From contig JAPDQB010000032.1 of NCBI GenBank assembly GCA_034506175.1, positions 1 through 64,000 of the forward strand: a DNA stretch of 64,000 nucleotides, read 5' to 3'. The notes under the pieces were generated by a model, which saw nothing but the letters and a program-made list of their open reading frames with translations, did not search any database and was not told the origin of the DNA. Below are positions 50,950 to 59,739 of the stretch, piece by piece. How positions within the stretch are numbered: position 1 is the stretch's first letter; each line of letters starts with the position of its first letter. The stretch is from a candidate division KSB1 bacterium (GTDB taxonomy: Bacteria; Zhuqueibacterota; Zhuqueibacteria; Zhuqueibacterales; Zhuqueibacteraceae). The position numbers and the translations under genes were made by a program.

Positions 50950-53900
50950 ATGGAACAGGTTGATTTGATCAATCCCAGACGCCTCGTTTGGTGCAGCGCT
51001 TTCTTGCTGCTGTTGAGCGCGACGTTGGTTTTCGCCCAAACCGGCCCCACCGAAGGCATGCGCGAGAACACGCCGAAGGTGCACGCGCTCGTCAACGCGA
51101 AAATCGTCGTTGCACCCGGGCAAGTCATCGAGAAAGGTACGGTGGTCATCCGCAACGGCGTCATTGAAGCTGTCGGCGCGGCGATTTCCCCGCCTGCCGA
51201 TGCCCGGGTGTGGGACTTGGCCGGCCTCACGATTTATCCCGGCTTGATCGAAACTTATTCCAACCTGGGATTGCCGAAAACTGAGGCGCGACCGAGAACT
51301 CCCGGTCAAACCGGCGCGCAACCGACGACGCCTCAAAGACCGGAGCCGGCCGGCGGCGCGGAGAATTGGAACAAACAAGTTCAAGCGCAAAACCACGCCG
51401 CCGAAATGTTCACGCCGAACAAAGATGACGCGAAAAAGCTGCGCGAGCTTGGTTTCACCGTTGCGCTGACGGCGCCGTCGAAAGGCATCTTCCGCGGCAG
51501 CAGCGCGCTGGTGACGCTCGGTGACGATTCGCCGAACAAGGGCCTCATCAAAAATCGCGTCGGTCAGCATTTTACTTTTGAGACCTCCGGCAGCTTTGAC
51601 GATCCCTCCTATCCCAATTCCCTGCTCGGCGCGATCGCTCTCGTTCGCCAGACGCTTCTCGATGCGCGCTGGTACGAGCAGGCGCACAATGCCTACCGCA
51701 AAAATCCGGCGCAAACCAAGCCGGAAGAAGACGAGGCGCTGGCGGCGTTGGTGGCGGCGGCGAACGGCAATGAGCCGCTCATCTTCGAGGCCTCGGACGA
51801 GTTGGACTTTTTGCGCGGCGCGAACGTCGCCAAAGAGTTCAATCTCAAATTATGGGTGCGCGGCAGCGGCCACGAATATCGCCGCCTGGATTTGATTCGC
51901 GCTGCGAATGTCCCCGTCATTCTGCCGCTGAATTTTCCCGAAGCACCGAATGTTGAAACGCCGGAGGACGCGCTGAACGTCGAGCTGGCCGAGTTGGAGC
52001 ATTGGAACGCCGCGGCGGAAAATCCCAAGCGTTTGCAAGATGCCGGCGTGACGTTCACGCTCACGACGGCAACCTTGAAAGACGCGAAGGATTTCCCGGC
52101 GCGTGTGCGCACGGCCATCGAGCGCGGCCTCGCGAAAGATGCGGCACTCGCGGCGCTCACCACCACGCCGGCGAAATTGGTTGGCATGGAAAATCAGCTC
52201 GGCTCCATTGCCGCCGGCAAAATGGCCAATCTCATCGTGACCGACGGCGATCTCTTTGAGGAAAAAACCCAAATTCTCGACACCTGGGTTGCCGGCGAGC
52301 GTTATGAAAATAAAAAACGCCCGGAAGCCGATCTGCGTGGCACATGGGAAGTCACCCTCGATCTCGGCGGCGGCAAGACGGAAACTTTTTCTCTCGACAT
52401 CAAAGGCGAGCCGCAAAGCCTGAGCGGTGAAATCAGCAAAGGCAACAAAAAAGCCAGGCTCACGAAAGTGACGGTCGAGAACAAACGAGTGGCGTTGCTT
52501 TTCCCCGGCGATTCGCTCGGCTACGCCGGTGTGACGCGGCTTTCCGGCGCCGTTGAAAAAGAGTCGGCTGCCGGCAACGGCGTTTTAGGTGATGGCGCAG
52601 CTTTCAAGTGGGCGACGAAACGCACGGCGGCTTTTACACCCGAAGCGAAAAAAAACAGCGAGAAGAAAACCGCAACTTCGGCGCTCGAGTGGAAGCCGGT
52701 TTTTCCGGCCGGCGGTTATGGCCGCACTGCGCCTCCAGAGCAACCGAAAAATTTGCTGGTGCGTGGCGCGACAATTTGGACGAGCGGCCCGCAGGGTAAA
52801 TTGGAAAATGCCGACATGCTGATCAGCGCCGGCAGGATCGTGAGAGTCGGGCAAAATCTTTCCGCGCCGGCTGATGCCGTGATCATCAACGCCAGGGGCA
52901 AGCACGTGACGCCCGGATTGATCGACGCGCATTCGCATTCGGCGGCCGCCTCGATCAATGAAGGCGCGCAAGCCGTCACGTCGGAAGTCCGCATCAGCGA
53001 CGTCATCGACAGCGACGATATTTCGATTTATCGCCAGCTTGCCGGCGGACTCACCGTGGCGCACACCATGCACGGCTCGGCCAATCCGATCGGCGGGCAA
53101 AATCAAACCATGAAATGGCGCTGGGGCGCCGGGCCGGAGGGCTTGAAATTCGTCGAAACGCCGCCGACCATCAAATTCGCGCTCGGTGAAAACGTCAAGC
53201 GCAGCAATGTGCAGCGCCCCTCCGACCGCTATCCGCAAACCCGCATGGGCGTGGAGCAAATCATTCGCGACCGTTTTAAAGCCGCGCGTGATTACAAAAA
53301 AGCTTTCGCCGACTACGACGCCAAGCTCAAGACGCTACCCGCGGCGCAACGCGACGCCATCATCCCGCCGCGCCGCGATCTCGAATTGGAGGCGTTGGTG
53401 GAAATCCTCGACGGCAAGCGCTTCATCCACTGCCATTCCTACGTGCAAAGCGAGATTCTCATGATGACGCGCATCGCGCGTGATTTCGGCTTCAAGCTCG
53501 GCACGTTTCAGCACGTGCTCGAAGGCTACAAGGTCGCCGACGAGATTGCGAAATATTCATTCGGCGGCTCCTGCTTCAGCGATTGGTGGGCGTACAAATT
53601 CGAAGTTTACGACGCCATTCCTTACAACGGCGCGCTGATGCGCGATGCCGGCGTCGTGGTTTCTTTTAATTCGGACAGCGGCGAGCTGGCGCGGCGCATG
53701 AATCTCGAGGCCGCCAAAGCGGTGAAATACGGCAACGTGCCGGAGCAGGAGGCGCTGAAATTCGTCACGCTCAATCCCGCGAAACAATTGAAGATCGATC
53801 AATACGTCGGCTCGCTGGAGCCCGGCAAGCACGCCGATTTCACGATCTGGAGCGGCGATCCGCTTTCGACTTACACGATCTGCGAGCAGACCTGGATCGA

Positions 53901-54105
53901 AGGCCGCAAATATTTCGACCGCGCCGAGGATTTAAAAATGCGCGAGGAAGTAAACAAGATGCGGGAAATGCTGATTCAGAAAGTGCTGGCCGCCAAGAAA
54001 GAAGGGGGCAGAGAAACGCGTGAGATGAGAAGGCCGGCGGGACATTCGCTGGACATGCCGTCATTCAGCGAGGAGCGCGGGCAGGATGAGTGTGAGAAGC
54101 CGTGA
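50950..54105 (+). CDS. Exported double amidohydrolase-fold protein
   Basis: A 1051-residue secreted protein with two tandem amidohydrolase-like units. The first (about 35-450) has LIETYSNLGL where an active enzyme has a His pair, so it seems metal-free, yet it keeps the end motif LGSIAAGKMANLIVTDGD. A DUF-like beta segment (about 455-580) follows. The second unit (about 595-1030) keeps VTPGLIDAHSHSAAA (His pair), FIHCHSYVQSE, FNSDSGELARRMNLEAAKA and GSLEPGKHADFTIWSGDPL, so it should be active, probably on an amide or cyclic peptide. A signal peptide ends near FAQTG. ATG 50950 follows AGGAGGA. A similar single-unit gene follows the intervening protease-like gene. Confidence 0.85.
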   Translation: MEQVDLINPRRLVWCSAFLLLLSATLVFAQTGPTEGMRENTPKVHALVNAKIVVAPGQVIEKGTVVIRNGVIEAVGAAISPPADARVWDLAGLTIYPGLIETYSNLGLPKTEARPRTPGQTGAQPTTPQRPEPAGGAENWNKQVQAQNHAAEMFTPNKDDAKKLRELGFTVALTAPSKGIFRGSSALVTLGDDSPNKGLIKNRVGQHFTFETSGSFDDPSYPNSLLGAIALVRQTLLDARWYEQAHNAYRKNPAQTKPEEDEALAALVAAANGNEPLIFEASDELDFLRGANVAKEFNLKLWVRGSGHEYRRLDLIRAANVPVILPLNFPEAPNVETPEDALNVELAELEHWNAAAENPKRLQDAGVTFTLTTATLKDAKDFPARVRTAIERGLAKDAALAALTTTPAKLVGMENQLGSIAAGKMANLIVTDGDLFEEKTQILDTWVAGERYENKKRPEADLRGTWEVTLDLGGGKTETFSLDIKGEPQSLSGEISKGNKKARLTKVTVENKRVALLFPGDSLGYAGVTRLSGAVEKESAAGNGVLGDGAAFKWATKRTAAFTPEAKKNSEKKTATSALEWKPVFPAGGYGRTAPPEQPKNLLVRGATIWTSGPQGKLENADMLISAGRIVRVGQNLSAPADAVIINARGKHVTPGLIDAHSHSAAASINEGAQAVTSEVRISDVIDSDDISIYRQLAGGLTVAHTMHGSANPIGGQNQTMKWRWGAGPEGLKFVETPPTIKFALGENVKRSNVQRPSDRYPQTRMGVEQIIRDRFKAARDYKKAFADYDAKLKTLPAAQRDAIIPPRRDLELEALVEILDGKRFIHCHSYVQSEILMMTRIARDFGFKLGTFQHVLEGYKVADEIAKYSFGGSCFSDWWAYKFEVYDAIPYNGALMRDAGVVVSFNSDSGELARRMNLEAAKAVKYGNVPEQEALKFVTLNPAKQLKIDQYVGSLEPGKHADFTIWSGDPLSTYTICEQTWIEGRKYFDRAEDLKMREEVNKMREMLIQKVLAAKKEGGRETREMRRPAGHSLDMPSFSEERGQDECEKP

Positions 54106-54139
54106 GGGTGAATTATTGGAGTGATGGAGTGTTGGGTTT

Positions 54140-55009
54140 TCAAGAAATGGGAGCGCGGTATTCCACCTCGGTTTGGCGGTTGGCAAAATCCAGCAACACC
54201 GCGGGCTGAAGTTGCAACATAGTATCCCGGCCAACGAGCGCGGTGCGATTGGGATTGATTGCAACAAATGGGCTTTGGCGCCAATTCGCTACACAAATGG
54301 CAACAATCTTGGTGTGACGATGTTGGCCGTTTTTGTCTTTTGCACCCAACCAGATTGATTTGGTGATATACCTGTAGTTTTGCCCAAGATGTGAAGAATC
54401 TTTCATGATTTTCCTCTTCTTGACCATAATCAATCTATGCTGCAATAAAAAATCGAGGTCCAGATAAGCATCCATCGCTCCTGTATCAAAATCTGCTTCC
54501 AACTCCGTTTCACCCGCATCGGTTTTCAAGTTGACCTGAACCGTGGGGTATGAATCACCTGGAATTGCGGTTGAATGCCATGATACGGTTTCCTCGATGT
54601 AGAACATGCGTGGACTAAAGAAAACGAAAGGAAATTTGCCCGTTTTTTCACAAAGTTCATCAAATTCTTCATCATGAGGAAACGTTCGCAGCTTAGGGCC
54701 AGACGCGACGATTTGGCCGTCAATGACGATCAACCACATAGCCTGCAAATCGCGCATTTTTTGCTCAATCCATTTGGCATTGTTCCTTTCAGTCTCGGAT
54801 TGATATCGAGCTTGCTGGTCATCAGACCAGGATTCATACTCTTCTAAACTGACGTTTTCGCCTTTGAAGCTATCTTCGATTATCGGTGAGGATGGCGGCC
54901 CATTCATTTGGCGGATGATTTCAACCGCCGCCGCGACGGCTTGTTCAGCTTGACCATTGAGCGGGCCGAGGCGGTCACGAACTTGTTTCAAAACGGTTTC
55001 AGTGATCAT
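54140..55009 (-). CDS. Retropepsin-like aspartyl protease-type protein
   Basis: A 289-residue soluble protein. The N-terminal 85 residues are helical and charged. A small segment (MWLIVIDGQIVASGPKL to FVFF) resembles a DUF5678-like module. From about 150 a single-domain retropepsin-like fold shows VQVNLKTDAGETELEADFDTGA with catalytic Asp175 (DTGA), and the late strand VGRDTMLQLQPAVLLDF. Such proteins would need to dimerise to cut peptides. No signal peptide, so it is cytoplasmic. It is antisense to, and between, two amidohydrolase-fold genes. Role unknown. Confidence 0.7.
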   Translation of the reverse strand: MITETVLKQVRDRLGPLNGQAEQAVAAAVEIIRQMNGPPSSPIIEDSFKGENVSLEEYESWSDDQQARYQSETERNNAKWIEQKMRDLQAMWLIVIDGQIVASGPKLRTFPHDEEFDELCEKTGKFPFVFFSPRMFYIEETVSWHSTAIPGDSYPTVQVNLKTDAGETELEADFDTGAMDAYLDLDFLLQHRLIMVKKRKIMKDSSHLGQNYRYITKSIWLGAKDKNGQHRHTKIVAICVANWRQSPFVAINPNRTALVGRDTMLQLQPAVLLDFANRQTEVEYRAPIS

Positions 55010-55107
55010 GAATGACTCCTATGAATTCTCGTTTGAAATCTGTTGTAAAGTTAACGCTTGAACTTGAAAATTGCAACCAAAATTTTTGACCCAGAAAGGA
55101 ACGGAGC

Positions 55108-56484
55108 ATGTCTCACCATTTTTCTTTGCAAAGAACGGCCAATTTTTCCCATCGGCTGTTCATTGTTGTTGCAATTTTGCTGCTCTACGCTTTGCCGGCG
55201 CATCCCCAAAACTACGGCCAGGTGCCGGCGCCACCGCAGGATCGCGCCATTGCGCTGGTCGGCGGCACGGTGCATACGGTGAGCGGGCCGGTGCTGCAAA
55301 ACGCGACGGTGCTGATGGAAAACGGCAAGATCACCGCCATCGGCAGCGACGTGCGGGTTCCGCCGGGCGTGGAGCGCATCGACGTTTCCGGCAAGCACGT
55401 TTATCCGTCATTGATCGACGCCAGCACCACCTTGGGCTTGATCGAAATCGGCGCGGTGCGCGCAACCAGTGATCTGGCCGAAACCGGCAACATCAATCCG
55501 AACGTGCGCGCCGAGGCCGCGATAAATCCCGACAGCGAGCTTTTGCCGGTAACCCGCGCCAATGGCGTGGCGCTGGCTTTGAGCGTGCCGCAGGGCGGTG
55601 TGATCTCCGGCACCTCGGCGCTGATCATGCTCGACGGCTGGACCTCGGAGCAAATGACGCTGAAAGCGCCGGTGGGCTTGCACATTAATTGGCCGGCGAT
55701 GACCATCCGCCGCGGCCGCTCTTTCTTTTTTGCTCCGCAAAGCGAAGAGGAGCAGCGCAAGCAGATGGCGGAAAATCTCCAGCGGATTCGCGACGCTTTT
55801 GCCGAGGCCCGCGCTTACAAAAAAGCCAAAGACGCCGAGTCGCAAAAAGGCGTGCCGTATCACGCCACCGACTCGCGCTGGGAAGCGATGATTCCAGTGT
55901 TGGAAAAGAAAATCCCCGTCTTCGTGAATGCAAATGAGATCAAACAGATTCAAACGGCGGTGCAATGGGCGACGGATGAGGACTTGAAACTCGTCATTAC
56001 CGGCGGCTACGACTCGTGGCGCGTCGCTGATCTGCTCAAAGCCAAAGACATTCCGGTGGTTTATGGCCCGATCCACCGCCTTCCCGGCCGGCGTTGGGAG
56101 GACTACGATACGCCTTTCACGGCGCCGGCGAAACTGCACCAGGCCGGCGTGCGTTTTTGCATTGCGGATTTTGAAAGCGAGAATGCGCGCAATCTTCCCT
56201 ATCAAGCGGCGACGGCTTCCGCTTATGGACTGCCGCGGGACGAGGCGCTGAAAGCCATCACGCTCTATCCGGCGCTAATTCTCGGCGTCGCGGATCGCGT
56301 TGGCTCCCTCGAAACCGGCAAGGACGCCACGCTCTTCGTCGCCGACGGCGATCTGCTCGAAATCAAAACGCAGGTTTCGCAGCTTTTCATCCAAGGCCGC
56401 AAGATCGATCTCGGCAACAAGCATCGCGCGCTGTACGAGAAGTATACAAAGAAATATCAACAGGCCGGTTCGCCGAGCAATTAG
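55108..56484 (+). CDS. Exported amidohydrolase-like protein lacking the His pair
   Basis: A 458-residue secreted homologue of the first unit of the 1051-residue protein. A signal peptide ends near YALPAHPQ. It opens with ALVGGTVHTVSGPVLQNATVLMENGKITAIG and KHVYPSLIDASTTLGLIEIG, where Ala-Ser replaces the metal-binding His-x-His. The end keeps LGVADRVGSLETGKDATLFVADGDLLEIKT. It therefore probably is a non-catalytic partner or a binding protein. ATG 55108 has GGAACGGAG upstream. A terminator follows at 56531. Confidence 0.85.
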   Translation: MSHHFSLQRTANFSHRLFIVVAILLLYALPAHPQNYGQVPAPPQDRAIALVGGTVHTVSGPVLQNATVLMENGKITAIGSDVRVPPGVERIDVSGKHVYPSLIDASTTLGLIEIGAVRATSDLAETGNINPNVRAEAAINPDSELLPVTRANGVALALSVPQGGVISGTSALIMLDGWTSEQMTLKAPVGLHINWPAMTIRRGRSFFFAPQSEEEQRKQMAENLQRIRDAFAEARAYKKAKDAESQKGVPYHATDSRWEAMIPVLEKKIPVFVNANEIKQIQTAVQWATDEDLKLVITGGYDSWRVADLLKAKDIPVVYGPIHRLPGRRWEDYDTPFTAPAKLHQAGVRFCIADFESENARNLPYQAATASAYGLPRDEALKAITLYPALILGVADRVGSLETGKDATLFVADGDLLEIKTQVSQLFIQGRKIDLGNKHRALYEKYTKKYQQAGSPSN

Positions 56485-56530
56485 CGGCGATGAGAAGCTG
56501 GTATTTGGCCGTGGATTTTTTAAAATAAAA

Positions 56531-56560
56531 CAGCCGGGCGTCGAGGTCCCCGGCTGCTTG
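56531..56560 (+). terminator. Rho-independent terminator
   Basis: CAGCCGGG (56531-56538) pairs with CCCGGCTG (56549-56556) with a 10-base loop, followed by CTTGTTT. It is about 45 bp after the amidohydrolase-like gene and ahead of the DUF5916 gene. Confidence 0.7.
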
Positions 56561-56590
56561 TTTCATCCGGCAAACACGTGACAAATTGGT

Positions 56591-58963
56591 ATGAAAAAAC
56601 AACGCTTACTTCTGAACTGGATTCTGCTTTGGCCAAATTTACTTTTTGCCGGCGATCACGACCGGACGCTTCTTGCGGTGCGCACGGCCACACCGCCGAA
56701 AATCGATGGCTTTCTCATCGAGCCAGCTTGGGCGCTGGCGCCGGCGGCGGCTGATTTTCTGCAGCGTGACCCTCACGAAGGCCAACCGGCGACCGAAGCG
56801 ACCGAAATTCGCGTTCTCTATGATGACGAAGCGCTGTACTTCGGCTGCATGATGCACGACCGCGAACCAGATAAAATCATGGCGCGGCTCACGCGGCGCG
56901 ACAACGAGATCGAATCCGACGTCATTTCCATCCGCCTCGACAGCTACCACGATCACAAGACGGCTTATGAATTCACCGTTTTGGCTTCGGGCGTGAAAGT
57001 GGATATTTTGCAATTTAACGACGCGCGCAGCGAAGACGATTCATGGGACGCCGTGTGGGACGTTAAAACACAAATCCTGCGCGGTGAAATCGACGTGGCG
57101 GGCAACGGCGCCCTAACGCCGCGAGGCTGGTCGGCGGAGATAAAAATACCGTTTCACGCCCTGCGTTACTCGCCGGCAAAAGATGGCAAAAATATTTGGG
57201 GCCTCAACTTCATCCGCCGGATCAGCCGCAAGCAAGAGCGGTCGCATTGGGTTTTGGTGCCGAAAAGCGAAAGCGGGTTCATTTCGCGTTTTGGGCATTT
57301 GATGATCGAAGGCGATTTGCCGAGCCCGCGCCGGCTCGAGCTTCTCCCCTATTCCATCGGTAAAAGCAGATTCACCCATCCCACTCTGGTCACGCCGCCC
57401 GATGCAACACACGCTTTCAGCAGCAACGCCGGTTTCGATTTGAAATATGGCTTGAGCAACAATCTCACACTCGATCTCACGGTCAACCCGGATTTCGGCC
57501 AGGTCGAAGCTGATCCGGCGGTGCTGAATCTCTCGACCTTCGAAACATTTTATCCCGAAAAGCGGCCGTTTTTTATCGAAGGCACCCAAATCCTGCAGTT
57601 CACAACCTTTGGCGGAAGGTTTGGGCCGGGGTTGTTTTATTCGCGGCGCATCGGCCAGGGCGGCGATGAGCCGGCAACAATTTTGGGCGCGGCAAAAATT
57701 ACCGGCAAAACCGCTGGGGGACTGGCCATCGGCGCGCTGCAAGCCGTGACCGATAAAAAGCTCGACGCGCCGGCCGCGAGCTACAGCATCGTGCGGCTGA
57801 AACAGGATCTTTTGGAAAATTCCACTCTCGGAATGATTGCCACCGCCGTGGCGCGCGAAAATCGTTTTCCTGCCTTCACCGGCGGCGTCGATTGGAATTT
57901 GCGTTTCCAACAGAGTATTTACGGCCTGGATGGTTTCTTCGCTGGCTCACAGACGACACAAGATCTCACGCGGCGAATAACCGGCGCCTCGGGGAGATTG
58001 CGCTTCGGAAAAGACGGCGGCAAACATTGGCTTTATTCGATAAGCACGGATTTCACCGGCCGGCACTATAACATCAACGACGCCGGTTTTTCCCGGCGGC
58101 CCAATGATTACGGCGCGAATTTCGAGCTGCGTTACAAAGAAGATCAACCGGGAAAAATTTTGCGACGGTGGAACATTCGCGCCGACCGGCACCTGCGCTG
58201 GAATTTCGACGGCGCGCAGCTTTTCAACGATTACGGCGTGAACACGCGCTGGGAATGGCTCAACTATTGGGAGATGGGGCTGCGCAGCCGTTATTCGCTT
58301 GCCGCAGACGATGATCGTGAATCGCGCGGCTTCGGGCGGTATCGAAAACCGCGCAGCTTCTCCGCGGGGTTTGAATTTGAAACCGACAGCCGCAAGCCCA
58401 TCATTGCCGAGTTTGAGACCGAGCATCTCCGTGATGCCAAAGGCCAGCGGCAGTGGAACACGGCGCTGGGCGCGGAAATTCGTCCGACCACCTGGGCGGA
58501 AATCAATCTGCAACTCGGATACGGCCGCTCGCGTGACCGCGAAGCGTGGGTGGATAACCCCGGCGACTCGCTGAGCGTCTTTGGCTTTCGTGACACCGAT
58601 GAATACGATTTGACCTTGCGCAGCAACCTCACATTCACCCGCGATTTGACGCTGCAAATTTACGGACAAGCCTTCGTCGCCAAAGGCCACTATGATCGAT
58701 TCAAAAAGTTGGTCACGCCGACAACCTTGATTCCCTACGCCTACCATGACAATCCGGATTTCAATGAACAAGCTTTTCATCTCAACGTCGTTTGGCGCTG
58801 GGAATATCGCCCGGGCAGCGTGCTCTATCTGGTGTGGACGCAGGCCCGCGCCGGCGAAGGGGCGAATTATTTCACGCGCGTGCGTCGCGATTTTCGCGAG
58901 ACTTTTTCATTGCCGGCGGAGAACGTGGTGCTGTTGAAGGTGAGTTACTGGCTGCGCCCGTAG
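56591..58963 (+). CDS. DUF5916 protein with CBM9-like N-terminal domain
   Basis: A 790-residue exported protein. A signal peptide ends near LLFAGDHD. Residues 35-200 form a CBM9-like sugar-binding sandwich (PPKIDGFLIEPAWALAPAA, then VLYDDEALYFGCMM). The rest matches the DUF5916 family with NPDFGQVEADPAVLNLSTFE and YPEKRPFFIEG, and a beta-rich C-terminus that likely forms an outer-membrane barrel ending in KVSYWLRP. Members are seen in FCB bacteria and may bind or move oligosaccharides; enzymatic activity is not established. Confidence 0.85.
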   Translation: MKKQRLLLNWILLWPNLLFAGDHDRTLLAVRTATPPKIDGFLIEPAWALAPAAADFLQRDPHEGQPATEATEIRVLYDDEALYFGCMMHDREPDKIMARLTRRDNEIESDVISIRLDSYHDHKTAYEFTVLASGVKVDILQFNDARSEDDSWDAVWDVKTQILRGEIDVAGNGALTPRGWSAEIKIPFHALRYSPAKDGKNIWGLNFIRRISRKQERSHWVLVPKSESGFISRFGHLMIEGDLPSPRRLELLPYSIGKSRFTHPTLVTPPDATHAFSSNAGFDLKYGLSNNLTLDLTVNPDFGQVEADPAVLNLSTFETFYPEKRPFFIEGTQILQFTTFGGRFGPGLFYSRRIGQGGDEPATILGAAKITGKTAGGLAIGALQAVTDKKLDAPAASYSIVRLKQDLLENSTLGMIATAVARENRFPAFTGGVDWNLRFQQSIYGLDGFFAGSQTTQDLTRRITGASGRLRFGKDGGKHWLYSISTDFTGRHYNINDAGFSRRPNDYGANFELRYKEDQPGKILRRWNIRADRHLRWNFDGAQLFNDYGVNTRWEWLNYWEMGLRSRYSLAADDDRESRGFGRYRKPRSFSAGFEFETDSRKPIIAEFETEHLRDAKGQRQWNTALGAEIRPTTWAEINLQLGYGRSRDREAWVDNPGDSLSVFGFRDTDEYDLTLRSNLTFTRDLTLQIYGQAFVAKGHYDRFKKLVTPTTLIPYAYHDNPDFNEQAFHLNVVWRWEYRPGSVLYLVWTQARAGEGANYFTRVRRDFRETFSLPAENVVLLKVSYWLRP

Positions 58964-58981
58964 TTGCCTGAGCAAACCCAA

Positions 58982-59021
58982 AACTGTAAGACCAACTGCC
59001 TACTGGAAACTGCTTACTCCC
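58982..59021. repeat. Period-7 repeat after the DUF5916 gene
   Basis: Heptads AACTGCC (58994), TACTGGA, AACTGCT and TACTCCC run in phase to 59021, with a weaker AACTG copy earlier. The array starts about 20 bp after the stop codon. Confidence 0.7.
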
Positions 59022-59036
59022 CGGACCTCGATCTCC

Positions 59037-59720
59037 CCACCTGCTGCGTGGCGCCGCTGGTAGTGGAGCTACGCAACCGCGCGCCCTTGAGCGAAGATTT
59101 GCAGCGTGACACCCATGCCCGCTTGGGAAGATACTGGCGTTTTGCCCGGCAGCGAATTCATCCGTTTGATCAGCGACGATTGGGCGGCGTTCGAGCATTT
59201 TACCGCAGCCGGCATGCTGGACGAGGCGGGTGCCATGCGAGAAGGTTTAAGTGCTGAATATTTTGGCCGGCAGCAATTTGGCCGGGTGGTGGAGCTGTTG
59301 CAGCCGTTTGTCGAGCGCCGGCGCGAGACCACACCGTGGTGGGCGTTGAATGTGTTGGGCATGTCTTTTCATCACCTTGGTCAAATCGAAGCAGCCCTGC
59401 AATACTATTTGTTGGCGGAAAAACTGGTCAAGCAGGCAAAGACGAAGGAAGAAAAGAAAAATCTGGGAACGACGCTGAACAACATCGCAGGCATTTATCT
59501 TGCGCGCGGGGATTACGCCATGGCGCTGGACTATTTGCAACAGAGTTTGAAGATTCGCCGCGACCTCGGCGACCGGGCGGGCGAGGGCGCAAGTTTACAC
59601 AATATCGCGCATATTCATCTCCAAAATCAGCAAATCACGGAAGCGATCTCAAGTTTTATTTTAGGTCTGAAGACTGCCGCAGAAATTAACTATGCGGAAT
59701 TATACTTTGCAGCGTTTTTT
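59037..59720 (+). pseudogene. Decayed STAND-TPR protein fragment
   Basis: A fragment related to the linker and repeats of the giant CHAT protein. One frame reads VAPLVVELRNRAPLSEDLQRDTH and ARLGRYW (like the winged-helix end TPERQRQLHQRAADYW of the giant). Near 59145 the frame switches to WEDTGVLPGSEFIRLI, then WAAFEHFTAAGMLDEAG and a few TPR-like units (ALDYLQQSLKIRRDLGDRAG). The coding pattern ends near 59715 and the open frame then runs antisense through the M16 gene to 60014. Both ends and the catalytic parts are missing, so this is a remnant cut off by a rearrangement. Confidence 0.7.
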
Positions 59721-59739
59721 CATTTTTCAAACGCTTTTC

